A DNA stretch of 64,000 nt. Origin: Polaromonas sp. P2-4. Its GTDB lineage: Bacteria; Pseudomonadota; Gammaproteobacteria; Burkholderiales; Burkholderiaceae_C. Location: NCBI GenBank assembly GCA_024703855.1, contig CP087965.1:3836001-3900000 (forward strand). Reading direction: 5' to 3'. Shown here one piece after another: positions 36,511-45,937 of this stretch (its first letter is position 1; the number at the start of each line of letters is the position of its first letter). A program made the translations under genes and the position numbers. The notes under the pieces were generated by a model. The model saw only the letters and a list, made by a program, of their open reading frames with translations. It did not search any database and had not been told where the DNA came from.

Positions 36511-37275
36511 TTAGGTAGCTGCCGTCCGGGCTAGTATTACGGCTGTGACGTGCGCGGCGCCGGCGGCCCGCAGCGCCTCAGCCGCCGTAAAGAGCGACGC
36601 GCCGCTGGTCATCACGTCGTCCACCAGCACTACGCGCCGGCCGTCCAGTTCGGCAACACGCAAGGGGTCAACGAGGAAGGCGCCTTTCACATTGGCCAGC
36701 CGCGCCTCGCGCTTGAGCTGGCTTTGCGGGCGGGTGTGTTTGATGCGCAGCAGCAGTTGGGCATCTGCCTGGGCTGCCGTGCGGGATTGCCGGGCGAGTG
36801 CGCTGGCCAGCTCCCAGGCCTGGTTGAATCCGCGCGTTTGCAGGCGCTCCGCCGAAAGCGGCACCGGAACAATCCAGTCATTGGCCTGCAGATCGCTGAA
36901 GGCCTGCAGCACGCCGGGCGTTTTCAGCAGCAAGGCGGCAAAAAAAGCGGCCCAACCCGGCTGCTCGCCAAATTTGTAGCCGGCAATCAGCGTGGACCAC
37001 GGGTAGGCGTAGGGCACGGCCGCCAGTGCGTGGTCCAGCGGTGACCGCTGACGCACACAAGCGGCGCAAAGACCCGGGTCGGTTCTGAGGCCCATGGAGA
37101 GGTCGGCCGGCAGGGCCAGCGCGCAACTGGCGCAGCGGCGCTGCACCGGTGCAAAACGCGCCAGGCAGGGTTGGCACAGCTGGCGCGCAGGCCAGCTGCG
37201 GCAGACGGCGCACTGGCTGGCAAAGCCGGGCAGCCGGGGCTGGAATAAGCGAAAGGGAAGCAGGCGCGTGAACAC
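36511..37275 (-). CDS. comF: ComF family protein (phosphoribosyltransferase-like)
   Basis: A ComF/GntX family protein (about 254 aa). The N-terminal double zinc ribbon shows Cys pairs (CAVC, CQPC, CASC, CAAC); the PRTase domain has PLSAERLQTRGFNQAWELA and the PRPP loop VVLVDDVMTSGAS. The start is taken as a GTG at 37275 (VFTRLLPF); upstream open frame is on the strand of the divergent methyltransferase and unlikely to be coding. ComF is linked to DNA uptake in competent bacteria, though many homologues have unknown roles. Confidence 0.88.
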   Translation of the reverse strand: MFTRLLPFRLFQPRLPGFASQCAVCRSWPARQLCQPCLARFAPVQRRCASCALALPADLSMGLRTDPGLCAACVRQRSPLDHALAAVPYAYPWSTLIAGYKFGEQPGWAAFFAALLLKTPGVLQAFSDLQANDWIVPVPLSAERLQTRGFNQAWELASALARQSRTAAQADAQLLLRIKHTRPQSQLKREARLANVKGAFLVDPLRVAELDGRRVVLVDDVMTSGASLFTAAEALRAAGAAHVTAVILARTAAT

Positions 37276-37321
37276 CGTGCCAATATACTCGCGTACCTTT
37301 TTCCCGAACCGTATTACCCCA

Positions 37322-38218
37322 ATGAGCACCCAGCGCCCACCCACGCTTGATCCGATTGCCGTCAGCCGCTGGCAGCGCACAGCGCCGCTGGCCTCGCCCT
37401 GGCTGCATGAGGAGGTGGCGCGCCGCATGCAGGACAGGCTGCAGTGGATCAAGCTGCAACCCCAGGCTTGGGCGCATTGGGGTGCTTTGCGCGGGGGTCT
37501 GCAGGCGCACGCGCAGCTGGTCAAAACTTATCCAAGTTCAGCATGTTTTGTGGCTGAGGCCCAGGTAGAACGGGCGCAAGTAGCTATTAAAAATATAGCA
37601 AAACCGTGGTGGAGCCCGAAGCAGTGGATGTCTGCATCCACGCGCTTTGAGGCACCACCACCAGCCAGTGTGGACATGCTGTGGGCGAATATGGCCTTGC
37701 ATGAATCGGCCGACCCGCAAGCCTTGCTGACCCAGTGGCACCAGGCCTTGAAGGTGGGCGGGTTTCTGATGTTTTCATGCCTCGGGCCCGACACCGCACG
37801 GGAATTGCGCGAAGTCTATGCGCAGCTGGGCTGGCCACCGGCGGGTCATGAGCTGACCGACATGCACGACTGGGGCGACATGCTGGTGCAAACCGGTTTT
37901 GCCGAGCCGGTGATGGACATGGAGCGCATCACGCTGACCTATGAAACGCCGGCGCGGCTGTTGCAGGAACTTGCAGAGCTGGGTCGTAACTTTCATCCGG
38001 CCCGCTTTCCCGCCCTGCGTGGCCGGGCCTGGAAAGCGCGGCTGGAGCAGGCGCTGGCCAAGCATCTGGTGAAGGGTGACGATGGCCGCTTGTCTCTCAC
38101 ATTTGAAGTCATTTACGGCCACGCGCTGAAGGCGCCCCCCAAAATCAAGGTCAGCGCGCTCAGCGCAGTGTCGGTCGATGACATGCGCAGCATGTTGCAC
38201 GGGCAACGGCCGCATTGA
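37322..38218 (+). CDS. SAM-dependent methyltransferase, BioC-like
   Basis: An intact 298-aa protein. The N-terminus VSRWQRTAPLASPWLHEEVA, RRMQDRLQWIKLQPQAW and later segments VDMLWANMALHESADPQALL and GGFLMFSCLGPDTARELREV match BioC-type malonyl-ACP methyltransferases. However, the glycine-rich SAM motif I is degenerate. A dispersed palindromic element lies in frame at about residues 78-93 (AEAQVERAQVAIKNIA), between motif I and the post-I acidic loop. It is divergent from comF (46-bp gap). Confidence 0.78.
   Translation: MSTQRPPTLDPIAVSRWQRTAPLASPWLHEEVARRMQDRLQWIKLQPQAWAHWGALRGGLQAHAQLVKTYPSSACFVAEAQVERAQVAIKNIAKPWWSPKQWMSASTRFEAPPPASVDMLWANMALHESADPQALLTQWHQALKVGGFLMFSCLGPDTARELREVYAQLGWPPAGHELTDMHDWGDMLVQTGFAEPVMDMERITLTYETPARLLQELAELGRNFHPARFPALRGRAWKARLEQALAKHLVKGDDGRLSLTFEVIYGHALKAPPKIKVSALSAVSVDDMRSMLHGQRPH
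37552..37599. repeat. Dispersed palindromic element, copy 9, in frame inside the BioC-like gene
   Basis: Inverted copy with arm first (GAACGGGCGCAAGTA), then GCTATTAAAAATATAGC (37583-37599), a perfect 17-bp palindrome in its outer halves. It is read as ERAQVAIKNIA. Confidence 0.88.
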
Positions 38219-38387
38219 CGGATTTCGCGCGATCGTTTTACGGGCTGCGGTCGTGGGTTTTGAGGGGCTTGCTCAGGGCGCTTGCAGGATAAACCCGGCT
38301 ACAATTCGAAGCTGAATTTTTGGGTATGTTCCCAAGCCTCATGCCGCCAATGCAGGGTATTGGGGCAGTTTTTTTGAGGGTTGCCAC

Positions 38388-38888
38388 GTGTCGCAGCCAA
38401 AACCTGCGTTTCGTTTTGCCACCCTGTCCGCGCAGGGCAGCCACAGCCATGAGGCTGTGCAATGGCTTCTCAAACGTCATTGTTCCGTCACACCCGCCCA
38501 GTTGGGCTGGTTTTACGTGTCGCTGTGCGTGGTGTCCTTGGGGGTCGCCGGATTTTTCTGGTTGCAGGGTGTTGCCATGGTGATGCCCTTTGCGTGGCTG
38601 GAGCTGTTGGCAGTGGGGGCAGCCTTTCTGGTGTATGCACGGCATGCGGGGGATGGTGAAAAAATCGTCCTGCAGGGTGAGCAACTGGTGGTTGAGCTGG
38701 AAACGGCCGGGCGGATGCAGCGGGCTGAATTCAACCGTGAGTGGGTTCGCATTGAGGCCAAAGACGGCGACGGTTCGTTGATTGAAGTGTCGGGCCAGGG
38801 ACGGTCGGTGTGGGTGGGGCGGCATGTGCGGCCTGAATTGCGGCCGGCGCTGGCCCGCGAGATCCGTTGGGCGCTGCGGGCCTGCTGA
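38388..38888 (+). CDS. DUF2244 family membrane protein
   Basis: A 166-aa protein with two TM segments (FYVSLCVVSLGVAGFFWLQ; VMPFAWLELLAVGAAFLVYA) and a C-terminal beta-rich domain (EKIVLQGEQLVVELETAGRM). This is the DUF2244 pattern, commonly placed next to cytochrome c oxidase genes. The start is a GTG; a long AT-rich leader from 38219 may hold the promoter. It precedes ctaC by 111 bp and may assist the oxidase (context inference). Confidence 0.88.
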   Translation: MSQPKPAFRFATLSAQGSHSHEAVQWLLKRHCSVTPAQLGWFYVSLCVVSLGVAGFFWLQGVAMVMPFAWLELLAVGAAFLVYARHAGDGEKIVLQGEQLVVELETAGRMQRAEFNREWVRIEAKDGDGSLIEVSGQGRSVWVGRHVRPELRPALAREIRWALRAC

Positions 38889-38999
38889 GCCGGCGCTGAA
38901 AGTCTTGCATCAGTTCAGGGGCGGCGGGGTGGCTTGCCGCTAACTTTATAATCAGCCGGTTAATTCGGTCGGACAGTTCGGTGAGTAACCCGACGAGCA

Positions 39000-40227
39000 A
39001 TGGAAGCAATAAAAGTGATCACGATGAACGTAAGCAACACCATGAGCAAAATGACACGGCTGGGCATGCAGCATGCAGGCGCAATTCTGGGATCTGCGGC
39101 CGCCTGGGTCAGCACCGCCGCTTACGCCGTGAATGACTTGCCCGGAGGACCGGCCGTCAATCAGCTCAACCTGCACCCCTGCAGTCACCAAAATCGCCGA
39201 AGAGCAGATTTGGTTGCACTGGTTCATGATGGCCATTTGCCTCGTGATTTTTGTGGCCGTGTTCAGCGTGATGTTCTATTCCATCTGGAAGCACCGCAAG
39301 TCGGTGGGCCACAAGTCGGCCAATTTCCACGAGTCCACCGCCGTTGAAATCGCCTGGACCATCGTTCCTTTCGTCATCGTCATCGCCATGGCCTTGCCGG
39401 CCACCAAAGTGCTGGTGGCCCAGAAAGACACAACCAGCGCCGACCTCACCATCAAGGCCACGGGCATCCAGTGGAAATGGGGTTACGACTACATCAAGGG
39501 CGAGGGCGAAGGCATAGGTTTTGTCTCCACGCTCGACACTACCCACCGCGAAATGTCCGACCAGGGCGGCCCGAAAGCCGGTGAAGCGCCCGACAACTAC
39601 CTGCTCAAGGTGGACAACCCGATGGTGGTGCCGGTCAACAAGAAGGTCCGCATCATCACCACCGCCAACGACGTGATCCATGCCTTCATGGTGCCGGCCT
39701 TCGGCATCAAGCAGGATGCGGTTCCGGGTTTTGTGCGCGACACCTGGTTCCGTGCCGAAAAAATCGGTGACTACTACGGTCAGTGCGCCGAACTGTGCGG
39801 TAAAGAGCACGCTTACATGCCGATCCACGTGAAAGTGGTTTCAGCACAAGACTACAGCGCATGGGTGGCCGTCAAGGCCAAAGAAGCTGCCGCCAAGGCC
39901 GATGATCCGACCAAGGTCTGGACGCTGGTTGACCTCAAGGCCAGAGGTGAAAAAGTTTATGCGGCCAACTGCGCGGCTTGCCACCAGGCCAGCGGCAAAG
40001 GCGCAGGCCCGATCAAACCGCTGGACGGCTCGGCCGTCGTGCTGGATGCGGACCACAGCAAGCAGATTCAGGTTCTGCTCAATGGTGCTGCGGGTGGAGC
40101 CATGCCTTCGTGGAAGGCGCTGAGCGACACCGATCTTGCTGCGGTGGCCAGCTACACCAAAAACAGCTGGTCCAACCAGACTGGCCAGATCGTTCAGCCC
40201 GCTCAAGTGCTGGCGGCGCGTAAATAA
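39000..40227 (+). CDS. ctaC: Cytochrome c oxidase subunit II, caa3 type with fused cytochrome c, one frameshift
   Basis: Subunit II (about 405 aa): a signal or first TM, a second TM hairpin (WFMMAICLVIFVAVFSVMFY; AWTIVPFVIVIAMALPATKV), the CuA cupredoxin domain with GQCAELCGKEHAYMP ligands, and a C-terminal cytochrome c domain with CAACH and a later Met. The fused haem makes it a caa3-type enzyme. A one-base insertion near 39178 (LNLHP then VTKIAEEQIWL) breaks the frame. An alternative start is ATG 39024. Confidence 0.94.
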
Positions 40228-40334
40228 GCCGATTCACCCCCACAGATTCATAAGCAGACGCCAACACCGGGCGTCTGCCGCCAAGACAAAGCTACAGGCG
40301 CAAGCCAGTAAAGAAGCCACCAAAGGAAGCCAAG

Positions 40335-41968
40335 ATGAGTGCAGTTTTAGACCATCACGATCACGCGCATGATGACCACGCCCACCATGCCCCGACGGGC
40401 TGGCGTCGCTGGGTGTTTGCCACCAACCACAAAGACATTGGCACGCTGTACCTGTTGTTCAGCTTTTTCATGTTGATGTTTGGCGGCGTGCTGGCGCTGA
40501 TGATTCGTGCCGAGCTGTTCCAGCCCGGCTTGCAACTGGTGAATCCCGAGTTGTTCAACCAGCTCACCACCATGCACGGTCTGGTCATGGTGTTCGGTGC
40601 CATCATGCCGGCTTTCGTCGGTTTTGCGAACTGGATGATTCCGCTGCAGATCGGCGCGTCCGACATGGCGTTCGCCCGCATGAACAACTTCAGTTTCTGG
40701 CTGCTGATTCCGGCCGGCCTGATGATTGTGGGCTCCTTTTTCATGCCAGGCGGCGCACCGGCTGCGGGCTGGACGCTGTACGCCCCGCTGACGCTGCAGA
40801 TGGGCCCGTCGATGGATGCCGGCATTTTTGCGCTGCACATCCTGGGCGCCAGCTCCATCATGGGCTCGATCAACATCATCGTGACCATTTTGAACATGCG
40901 CGCCCGGCATGACGCTGATGAAGATGCCCATGTTCTGCTGGACCTGGCTGATCACCGCCTACCTGCTGATCGCCGTGATGCCGGTGCTGGCCGGTGCCAT
41001 CACCATGACGCTGACCGACCGCCACTTCGGCACCAGCTTCTTTAACCCCGCCGGCGGCGGCGACCCGGTGATGTACCAGCATATTTTCTGGTTCTTCGGC
41101 CACCCTGAGGTCTACATCATGATTTTGCCGGCCTTCGGCATCGTCAGCCACATCATCCCGGCTTTTGCCCGCAAGCGCCTGTTCGGCTACGCCTCCATGG
41201 TGTACGCCACGGGCTCCATCGCCATCCTGAGCTTTGTCGTGTGGGCGCACCACATGTTCACCACCGGCATGCCGGTGACGGGCCAGCTGTTCTTCATGTA
41301 CTCGACCATGTTGATTGCCGTGCCCACGGGCGTGAAGGTGTTCAACTGGATCGCCACCATGTGGCAGGGCTCGATGACGTTTGAAACCCCCATGCTGTTT
41401 GCCGTGGGCTTCATCTTCGTGTTCACCATCGGCGGCCTGACGGGCGTGATCCTGTCGGTCGCACCGATTGACACGCAATTGCAGGACACCTATTACGTGG
41501 TGGCGCACTTCCACTATGTGTTGGTGGCTGGATCGCTTTATGCCATGTTTGCGGGTTACTACTTCTGGAGCCCCAAGTGGACCGGCGTGATGTACAACGA
41601 AACCCGCGGCAAGATCCACTTCTGGTGGTCGCTGATTTCCTTCAACGTGACCTTCTTCCCGATGCACTTTTTGGGTCTGGCCGGCATGCCGCGCCGCTAC
41701 GCCTGATTACCCGATGCAGTTTGCCGACTTCAACGCGATTGCCAGCGTGGGCGCCTTCTTCTTCGGTATTGCACAGCTGTATTTCTTCCTGTTCATCGTC
41801 GTGCCCTGCAATGCGTGGCAAAGGCGTAGCTGCCAAGGCTAACCCCTGGGTGGATGAAGGCGCTAGAGGCGCTGAAGGCCTGGAATGGGAAATCCCATCG
41901 CCTGCACCTTTCCACACCTTTGAAACCCCCCCAAGCTGGATGCCTCGGCAACCCGCGTGATTGGCTGA
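40335..41968 (+). CDS. ctaD: Cytochrome c oxidase subunit I, four frameshifts
   Basis: The catalytic haem-copper subunit (about 540 aa). Ligands: the low-spin haem His in [15 protein letters not shown], the CuB His and cross-linked Tyr in [15 protein letters not shown], CuB pair [12 protein letters not shown], and [10 protein letters not shown]. The His-rich N-terminal stretch ([15 protein letters not shown]) is typical of this group. Frame breaks lie near 40905, 41700, 41808 and 41930; the corrected ending is [10 protein letters not shown] at 41968. Proton-pumping terminal oxidase with ctaC and ctaE. Confidence 0.95.
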
Positions 41969-42001
41969 CTCCATCGTTAAGCATCAAGCAGCGACTCCAT
42001 C

Positions 42002-42111
42002 ATGACACCTGAGCAAAAGAAAAATAACCTGCGGCTGGCGCTGATTCTGGCATCGGTCGCTCTGTCTTTTTCGCCGGTTTCATGGCCAAAATGGTTTTTT
42101 TGAACCACTAA
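42002..42111 (+). CDS. Cytochrome oxidase small assembly protein, one frameshift
   Basis: A ~36-aa protein too short for routine calling: MTPEQKKNNLRLALILASVA, then FFAGFMAKMVFLNH. One TM helix with a charged N-terminus. The T run near 42066-42072 carries one base too many or too few, which hides the second half. Its place between ctaD and cox11 matches the small assembly protein found there in related Burkholderiales. It may help copper or subunit assembly. Confidence 0.72.
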
Positions 42112-42132
42112 GCCAAGCATAAATTAGGCAAT

Positions 42133-42749
42133 ATGGTGATGCGGCTCAAGCGCGAAAACTTCAAGATGGTCGGCAAGCTGGGCGTGATCGTGCTCGGCAT
42201 GTTCGCCTTCGGCTACGCGCTTGTGCCCATTTACAAGGCGATTTGCGAGATGACCGGCATCAACGTGCTGGCGCTGGGCGACCGGCAAATCCCGGGTGCG
42301 ACGCCCAAGCTGCCTGCCAACACGCAGGTGGACCTGACCCGCACCATCACGGTGGAGTTTGATGCCAATTCGCGTGGCCCCTGGCACTTCAAGCCGGCCC
42401 AAAACACCTTGCAGGTACACCCCGGTGAATTGAACACGGTGATGTACGAGTTTCAGAACGTGCAGAACCGCACCATGTCTGCGCAGGCCATTCCCAGCTA
42501 TGCACCGGCTCAGGCGGGCGCTCATTTCAACAAGCTGGAGTGTTTCTGCTTCAGCCAGTACACCTTGGCACCCGGTGAGAAAAAGCAGTGGCCCGTGGCT
42601 TTTGTGATTGATCCCAAGCTGTCCAAAGACGTGAGCACCATCACGCTGTCCTACACTTTTTTGAAGTAGGCGGCAAGACACCTGCTGCGCCAGACACGAG
42701 CAAAGCCGCTACGGCGGCAGCGGTGCCTGGCAAGCCGGCAGGGGCGTGA
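42133..42749 (+). CDS. ctaG: Cytochrome c oxidase assembly protein CtaG/Cox11, frameshift at the C-terminus
   Basis: A single-TM periplasmic copper chaperone (about 205 aa) that delivers Cu to the CuB site. TM: LGVIVLGMFAFGYALVPIY; copper motif ECFCFSQ in KLECFCFSQYTLAPGEKKQW; ending SKDVSTITLSYTFF. The T run at 42656-42661 has one base too many: the open frame ends at 42669, but removing a T gives the usual extension FEVGGKTPAAPDTSKAATAA to 42749. Confidence 0.93.
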
Positions 42750-42751
42750 GC

Positions 42752-42986
42752 ATGGCTGCTAGCGCTCCCAAAAGTCTCTTTGGCGCACCGTCAAGGCGGT
42801 GGCTTGGTCTTTTGTCGGTTTTGCGCGGTGACTACGAAGAAGACGTCAAAAATTTAAGCCCGCTCCATATCATTGCGGTGGGGTTGGTGGGCGTTTTTGT
42901 ATTTGTGGCGGCTTTGGTGCTGCTGGTGAACTGGATGGTTCGCGCTAGCCCATCAGGCAGCCAAGACCCATCACCGTTTGAATTAG
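42752..42986 (+). CDS. DUF2970 family small membrane protein, frameshifted
   Basis: A one-TM protein of roughly 70 aa. In separate frames one reads SLWRTVKAVAWSFVGF and then YEEDVKNLSPLHIIAVGLVG, VFVFVAALVLLVNW, the DUF2970 pattern. At least one indel lies near 42815. The stop is uncertain: the second frame runs open into ctaE, while another frame closes at 42986. It lies between cox11 and ctaE, the usual site for this family. Confidence 0.7.
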
Positions 42987-43026
42987 AAAATTGTTGGAAA
43001 TTCGAGAGAAAAACAGGAGTCGAGCG

Positions 43027-43908
43027 ATGTCATCTGCAACCCATGGGGCAACCCCTTACTACTTCGTGCCAGCCCCTTCCCGGCATCCGGTGATGGCGGC
43101 CATTGGCCTGTTTTTTGTCATTCTGGGCGCTAGCCAGTGGATCAACGGCGCGGGCTGGGGCGCCTGGTCGCTGGCCTTCGGCATGGTCTGGTGGCTGGTT
43201 ACTTTGTTCCAGTGGTTTAGCGATTCCATTGCTGAAAGCGAAGGTGGCCTGTATGGGCACAAGGTTGACCTGTCTTTTCGCTGGAGCATGAGCTGGTTCA
43301 TTTTCTCCGAAGTGATGTTCTTCGGCGCCTTCTTCACGGCACTCTGGTGGGCCCGCTCGCATTCGGTGCCTGCCCTGGGAAGCCTGGACAACGCCTTGCT
43401 CTGGCCCGACTTCAAAGCGGTTTGGCCCAGTCTTGCCGCAGGTGTGACCGCCTCGCCCGCCGACATCATTGAGCCCTTCACCCCCATGACGCCGGTCTGG
43501 TTGCCCACCATCAACACCGCGCTGCTGCTGAGCTCTGGCGTGACGCTGACGATTGCCCACCATGCCCTGCGCGAAAACCATCGCGGCCGCACCATTGCCT
43601 TCATGTGGATGACCGTGCTGCTGGGCAGCGTCTTCCTGTTTGTGCAGGGCTGGGAGTATGTCCATGCCTATTCGGCCCTCAACCTCAAGCTCACCTCCGG
43701 CGTTTACGGCTCGACCTTTTACATGCTGACTGGTTTTCACGGCTTCCATGTGCTGGTCGGCATGTTGATGCTGCTGTTCATTACCTTGCGCCTGCAAAAA
43801 GGGCATTTCACGGCTGAAAAACATTTCGGCTTTGAAGGTGCTGCCTGGTACTGGCACTTTGTGGACGTGGTGTGGCTGGGTCTTTACACGACTGTTTACT
43901 GGCTGTAA
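43027..43908 (+). CDS. ctaE: Cytochrome c oxidase subunit III
   Basis: An intact 293-aa seven-TM subunit. Signature regions: YYFVPAPSRHPVMAAIGLFF, SWFIFSEVMFFGAFFTALWW, TLTIAHHALRENHRGRT, TGFHGFHVLVGMLMLLFITL, and AAWYWHFVDVVWLGLYTTVY. It has an AACAGGAG site before the ATG. A two-way terminator follows, marking the end of the ctaCDGE unit. Confidence 0.95.
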   Translation: MSSATHGATPYYFVPAPSRHPVMAAIGLFFVILGASQWINGAGWGAWSLAFGMVWWLVTLFQWFSDSIAESEGGLYGHKVDLSFRWSMSWFIFSEVMFFGAFFTALWWARSHSVPALGSLDNALLWPDFKAVWPSLAAGVTASPADIIEPFTPMTPVWLPTINTALLLSSGVTLTIAHHALRENHRGRTIAFMWMTVLLGSVFLFVQGWEYVHAYSALNLKLTSGVYGSTFYMLTGFHGFHVLVGMLMLLFITLRLQKGHFTAEKHFGFEGAAWYWHFVDVVWLGLYTTVYWL

Positions 43909-44002
43909 GGAGCTATTCTGGCTACTTGACCGTCAGACCCTGGCGTTGATGCCGGTCGATGGCCCGAACCCTCCTACGCCCCAAGCCGGGTGGTAACAAC
44001 AA

Positions 44003-44029
44003 ACAAAGGCCGCATTGAGCGGCCTTTGT
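44003..44029. terminator. Bidirectional terminator between ctaE and DUF2909
   Basis: ACAAAGGCCGC, 5-bp loop, GCGGCCTTTGT, followed by a T run. It separates two convergent genes. Confidence 0.9.
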
Positions 44030-44048
44030 TTTTGAGTCAAATGTTTTT

Positions 44049-44273
44049 TTATTTGCCGATCGGAATACCGGTTGGCTGGATGTAGCCCATTTTCCACGCA
44101 ATCAGAATGCAAATAAACAGCAGCACCGAAAACCCGACACGGAACGCCAGGGCGCGCACCATGTTGCTGGTTTTGCGTTTGCCGTCGGTGCCGTCTTTAA
44201 GCATGAAGAAGAGCGCGGAGGCCAGGCTGGCGATGATGGCAATAAATGCCAGTGCAACGAGGTAAGAAGTCAT
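44049..44273 (-). CDS. DUF2909 twin transmembrane protein
   Basis: A 74-aa protein with two TM helices (YLVALAFIAIIASLASALFF; FSVLLFICILIAWKMGY) and the end IQPTGIPIGK, the DUF2909 pattern. The start at 44273 is only 18 bp from the start codon of the divergent SURF1 gene, so the two promoters must overlap the opposite coding regions. Usually found next to SURF1 and ctaE; function unknown, perhaps in oxidase assembly. Confidence 0.88.
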   Translation of the reverse strand: MTSYLVALAFIAIIASLASALFFMLKDGTDGKRKTSNMVRALAFRVGFSVLLFICILIAWKMGYIQPTGIPIGK

Positions 44274-44291
44274 GAGCAGGATTATCCGTCG

Positions 44292-45034
44292 ATGACAGCC
44301 GCTTTGCGTTCGCCACGGTTTTGGCTGCTCACGCTGGCTGTCGTGCTGGTGGCGGGGACCACGTTTTCGCTGGGCCAGTGGCAACTGCGCCGGGCTGCGC
44401 AGAAAGAAGCGCTGCAGGTTGCCATTGATTCTCAAAAAGGCTGCCGGCCCTGGATGCACGGGCGCTATCCGCTATAAAAAATATAGCTGATGAGGTGCAC
44501 AGGCCGGTTTCTGTTCAAGGCGTCTGGCAGCCAGCGCACACGGTGTACCTGGACAACCGCCCCATGAGCGGCAAGACCGGCTTCTGGGTGCTGACGCCGC
44601 TGGCCCTGCACGGCAGCAACCAGATGATTCTGGTGCAGCGTGGCTGGGTGCCACGCGACTTCACGGACCGCACCCGTCTGCCCCAGGTGTTGACGCCCAC
44701 CGGGCTGGTGAGCGTAGAGGGCCGTATTGCCCCGCCGCCGTCCAAGCTATATGCGTTCAAAGGTGTGGACTTGGGGCCTATCCGGCAAAATCTGGACCTG
44801 GATGCTTTCCGCGCCGAAACCGGTTTGCCCTTGCTCAATGGCGCGCTGCTGCAAACCGGCGCGCCAGGTGATGGTTTGCTGCGTGACTGGGCCGCAGCCA
44901 ATCTGGGGGTGGACAAACACTATGGCTATGCCTTTCAGTGGTTTGGGCTGTGCGGCCTGGTGCTGGTGTTGTATGTCTGGTTTCAACTGATTCTTCCCTT
45001 GCGTGGCAAATTACGCGCCAAGTTACCTACCTAA
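44292..45034 (+). CDS. SURF1 family cytochrome oxidase assembly protein, one frameshift
   Basis: A haem A-handling assembly factor of about 245 aa with a TM at each end (FWLLTLAVVLVAGTTFSLGQ; FGLCGLVLVLYVWFQLILPL) and the core GVWQPAHTVYLDNRPMSG, VLVQRGWVPRDFTDRT-like segment and KHYGYAFQWFGL. The frame breaks near 44440 (IDSQK then LPALDARAL). The segment PALDARALSAIKNIA is encoded by a dispersed palindromic element and lies between the first TM and the beta barrel. Confidence 0.9.
44438..44487. repeat. Dispersed palindromic element, copy 10, in frame inside SURF1
   Basis: Inverted copy: arm first (CCTGGATGCACGGGCGCTAT), then GCTATAAAAAATATAGC (44471-44487). In the corrected frame it reads DARALSAIKNIA. 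Confidence 0.85.
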
Positions 45035-45071
45035 AGTTAATAAAAGCTACTTAAAGCCGCGACCAACTGCT

Positions 45072-45795
45072 GTGACAAACGACAACTCCCAATCATCTTC
45101 ACCCGGTAACGCTGCCGCAGCCTCAGCGCAAGACCAGCCGCTGGGCCTGACGGTGCACGCGATGCCCATGCTGGATTCTTCGAGCGCCAAGACGCCCAAC
45201 ACCGCGGCAGGCCGCTGGAAACTGCTGGCCGTGCTGCTGGTTTGCGCGGCACCGGTGATCGCGTCCTACTTCACTTATTACGTGATTCGGCCCGAAGGGC
45301 GCCGCAATTTCGGCGAGCTGGTAGACCCTGCAACGCCCCTTGCCGCCGATGGCCACCCAGACCCTGGACGGCCGTGCCGGTGAACTGGTGGCCCTGAAAG
45401 ATCAGTGGTTGCTGCTCAGTGTGGCGGGCGGCGCCTGTGATGCCCGCTGCGAGAGCAACCTGTATTTTCAGCGGCAGTTGCGCGAGTCGCTGGGCAAGGA
45501 AAAAGAGCGGCTGGACCGCGTTTGGCTGATCAACGACGACGCGGCGGTGCCCGCGGCCCTGCAGCCCGCGCTGGCCGCATCGACCGTGTTGCGCGTGGCA
45601 CCCGGTGCATTGGCGCAATGGCTGGAGCCTGCAACGGGTCAGCGGCTGCAAGACCACCTCTATCTGGTCGATCCGCTGGGCAACTGGATGATGCGCTTTC
45701 CGGCCGACATGGACGCAGCGGCTGCCGCCAAAGCCAAGCGCGACCTGGACCGCTTGCTGCGCGCCTCCAGCAGCTGGGATAAAGAAGGAAGGTAG
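45072..45795 (+). CDS. Single-TM SCO-like thioredoxin-fold protein, one frameshift
   Basis: About 240 aa. A disordered N-terminus, a TM (WKLLAVLLVCAAPVIASYFT) and a periplasmic domain (ELVALKDQWLLLSVAGGACD, then ARCESNLYFQRQLRESLG, DHLYLVDPLGNWMMRFPADM) with a CxxxC pair (CDARC) as in SCO copper chaperones. The frame breaks near 45340 (VDPATP then LPPMATQTLDG). The start is a GTG. It lies between SURF1 and ctaA; probably an oxidase assembly factor, perhaps acting on copper or disulfides. Confidence 0.75.
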
Positions 45796-45798
45796 ATA

Positions 45799-45896
45799 TG
45801 GCCCCCACGCTCGTCACTGCGTGTACTTCACTGCCCCCCGAGGGGGCCGCTGCGCCTGCGGCCCGGCTAAGCCGGTTCCGCGGCCCCTGTTGGTAT
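45799..45896. repeat. GC-rich dispersed repeat (copy R3, inverted)
   Basis: Inverse orientation to copy R1: CCCCCACGCTCGTCACTGCG first, then CTGCCCCCCGAGGGGGCCGC and GCGGCCCGGCTAAGCCGG. It fills the space between the SCO-like gene and ctaA. Confidence 0.8.
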
Positions 45897-45937
45897 GGAA
45901 CCCCATCACGCATGGCAATGACTGGCTCTCTTTAGAC

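Noticed and set aside
37276..37524. N-terminal extension of the comF open frame
   Set aside because: It overlaps the divergent methyltransferase start and lacks the ComF zinc-ribbon pattern; ComF proteins begin near the RLLPF segment.
40905..41930. Programmed frameshifting in ctaD
   Set aside because: Four breaks without slippery sites, and similar breaks in dozens of other genes, make sequence error far more likely.
43909..43940. Possible further copy of the palindromic element after ctaE
   Set aside because: Only AGCTATT and CTACTTGAC are reminiscent; no right half of the palindrome.
45821..45937. Upstream extension of the ctaA open frame
   Set aside because: The extra codons come from the GC-rich repeat R3; the ATG at 45938 fits the first TM of COX15.
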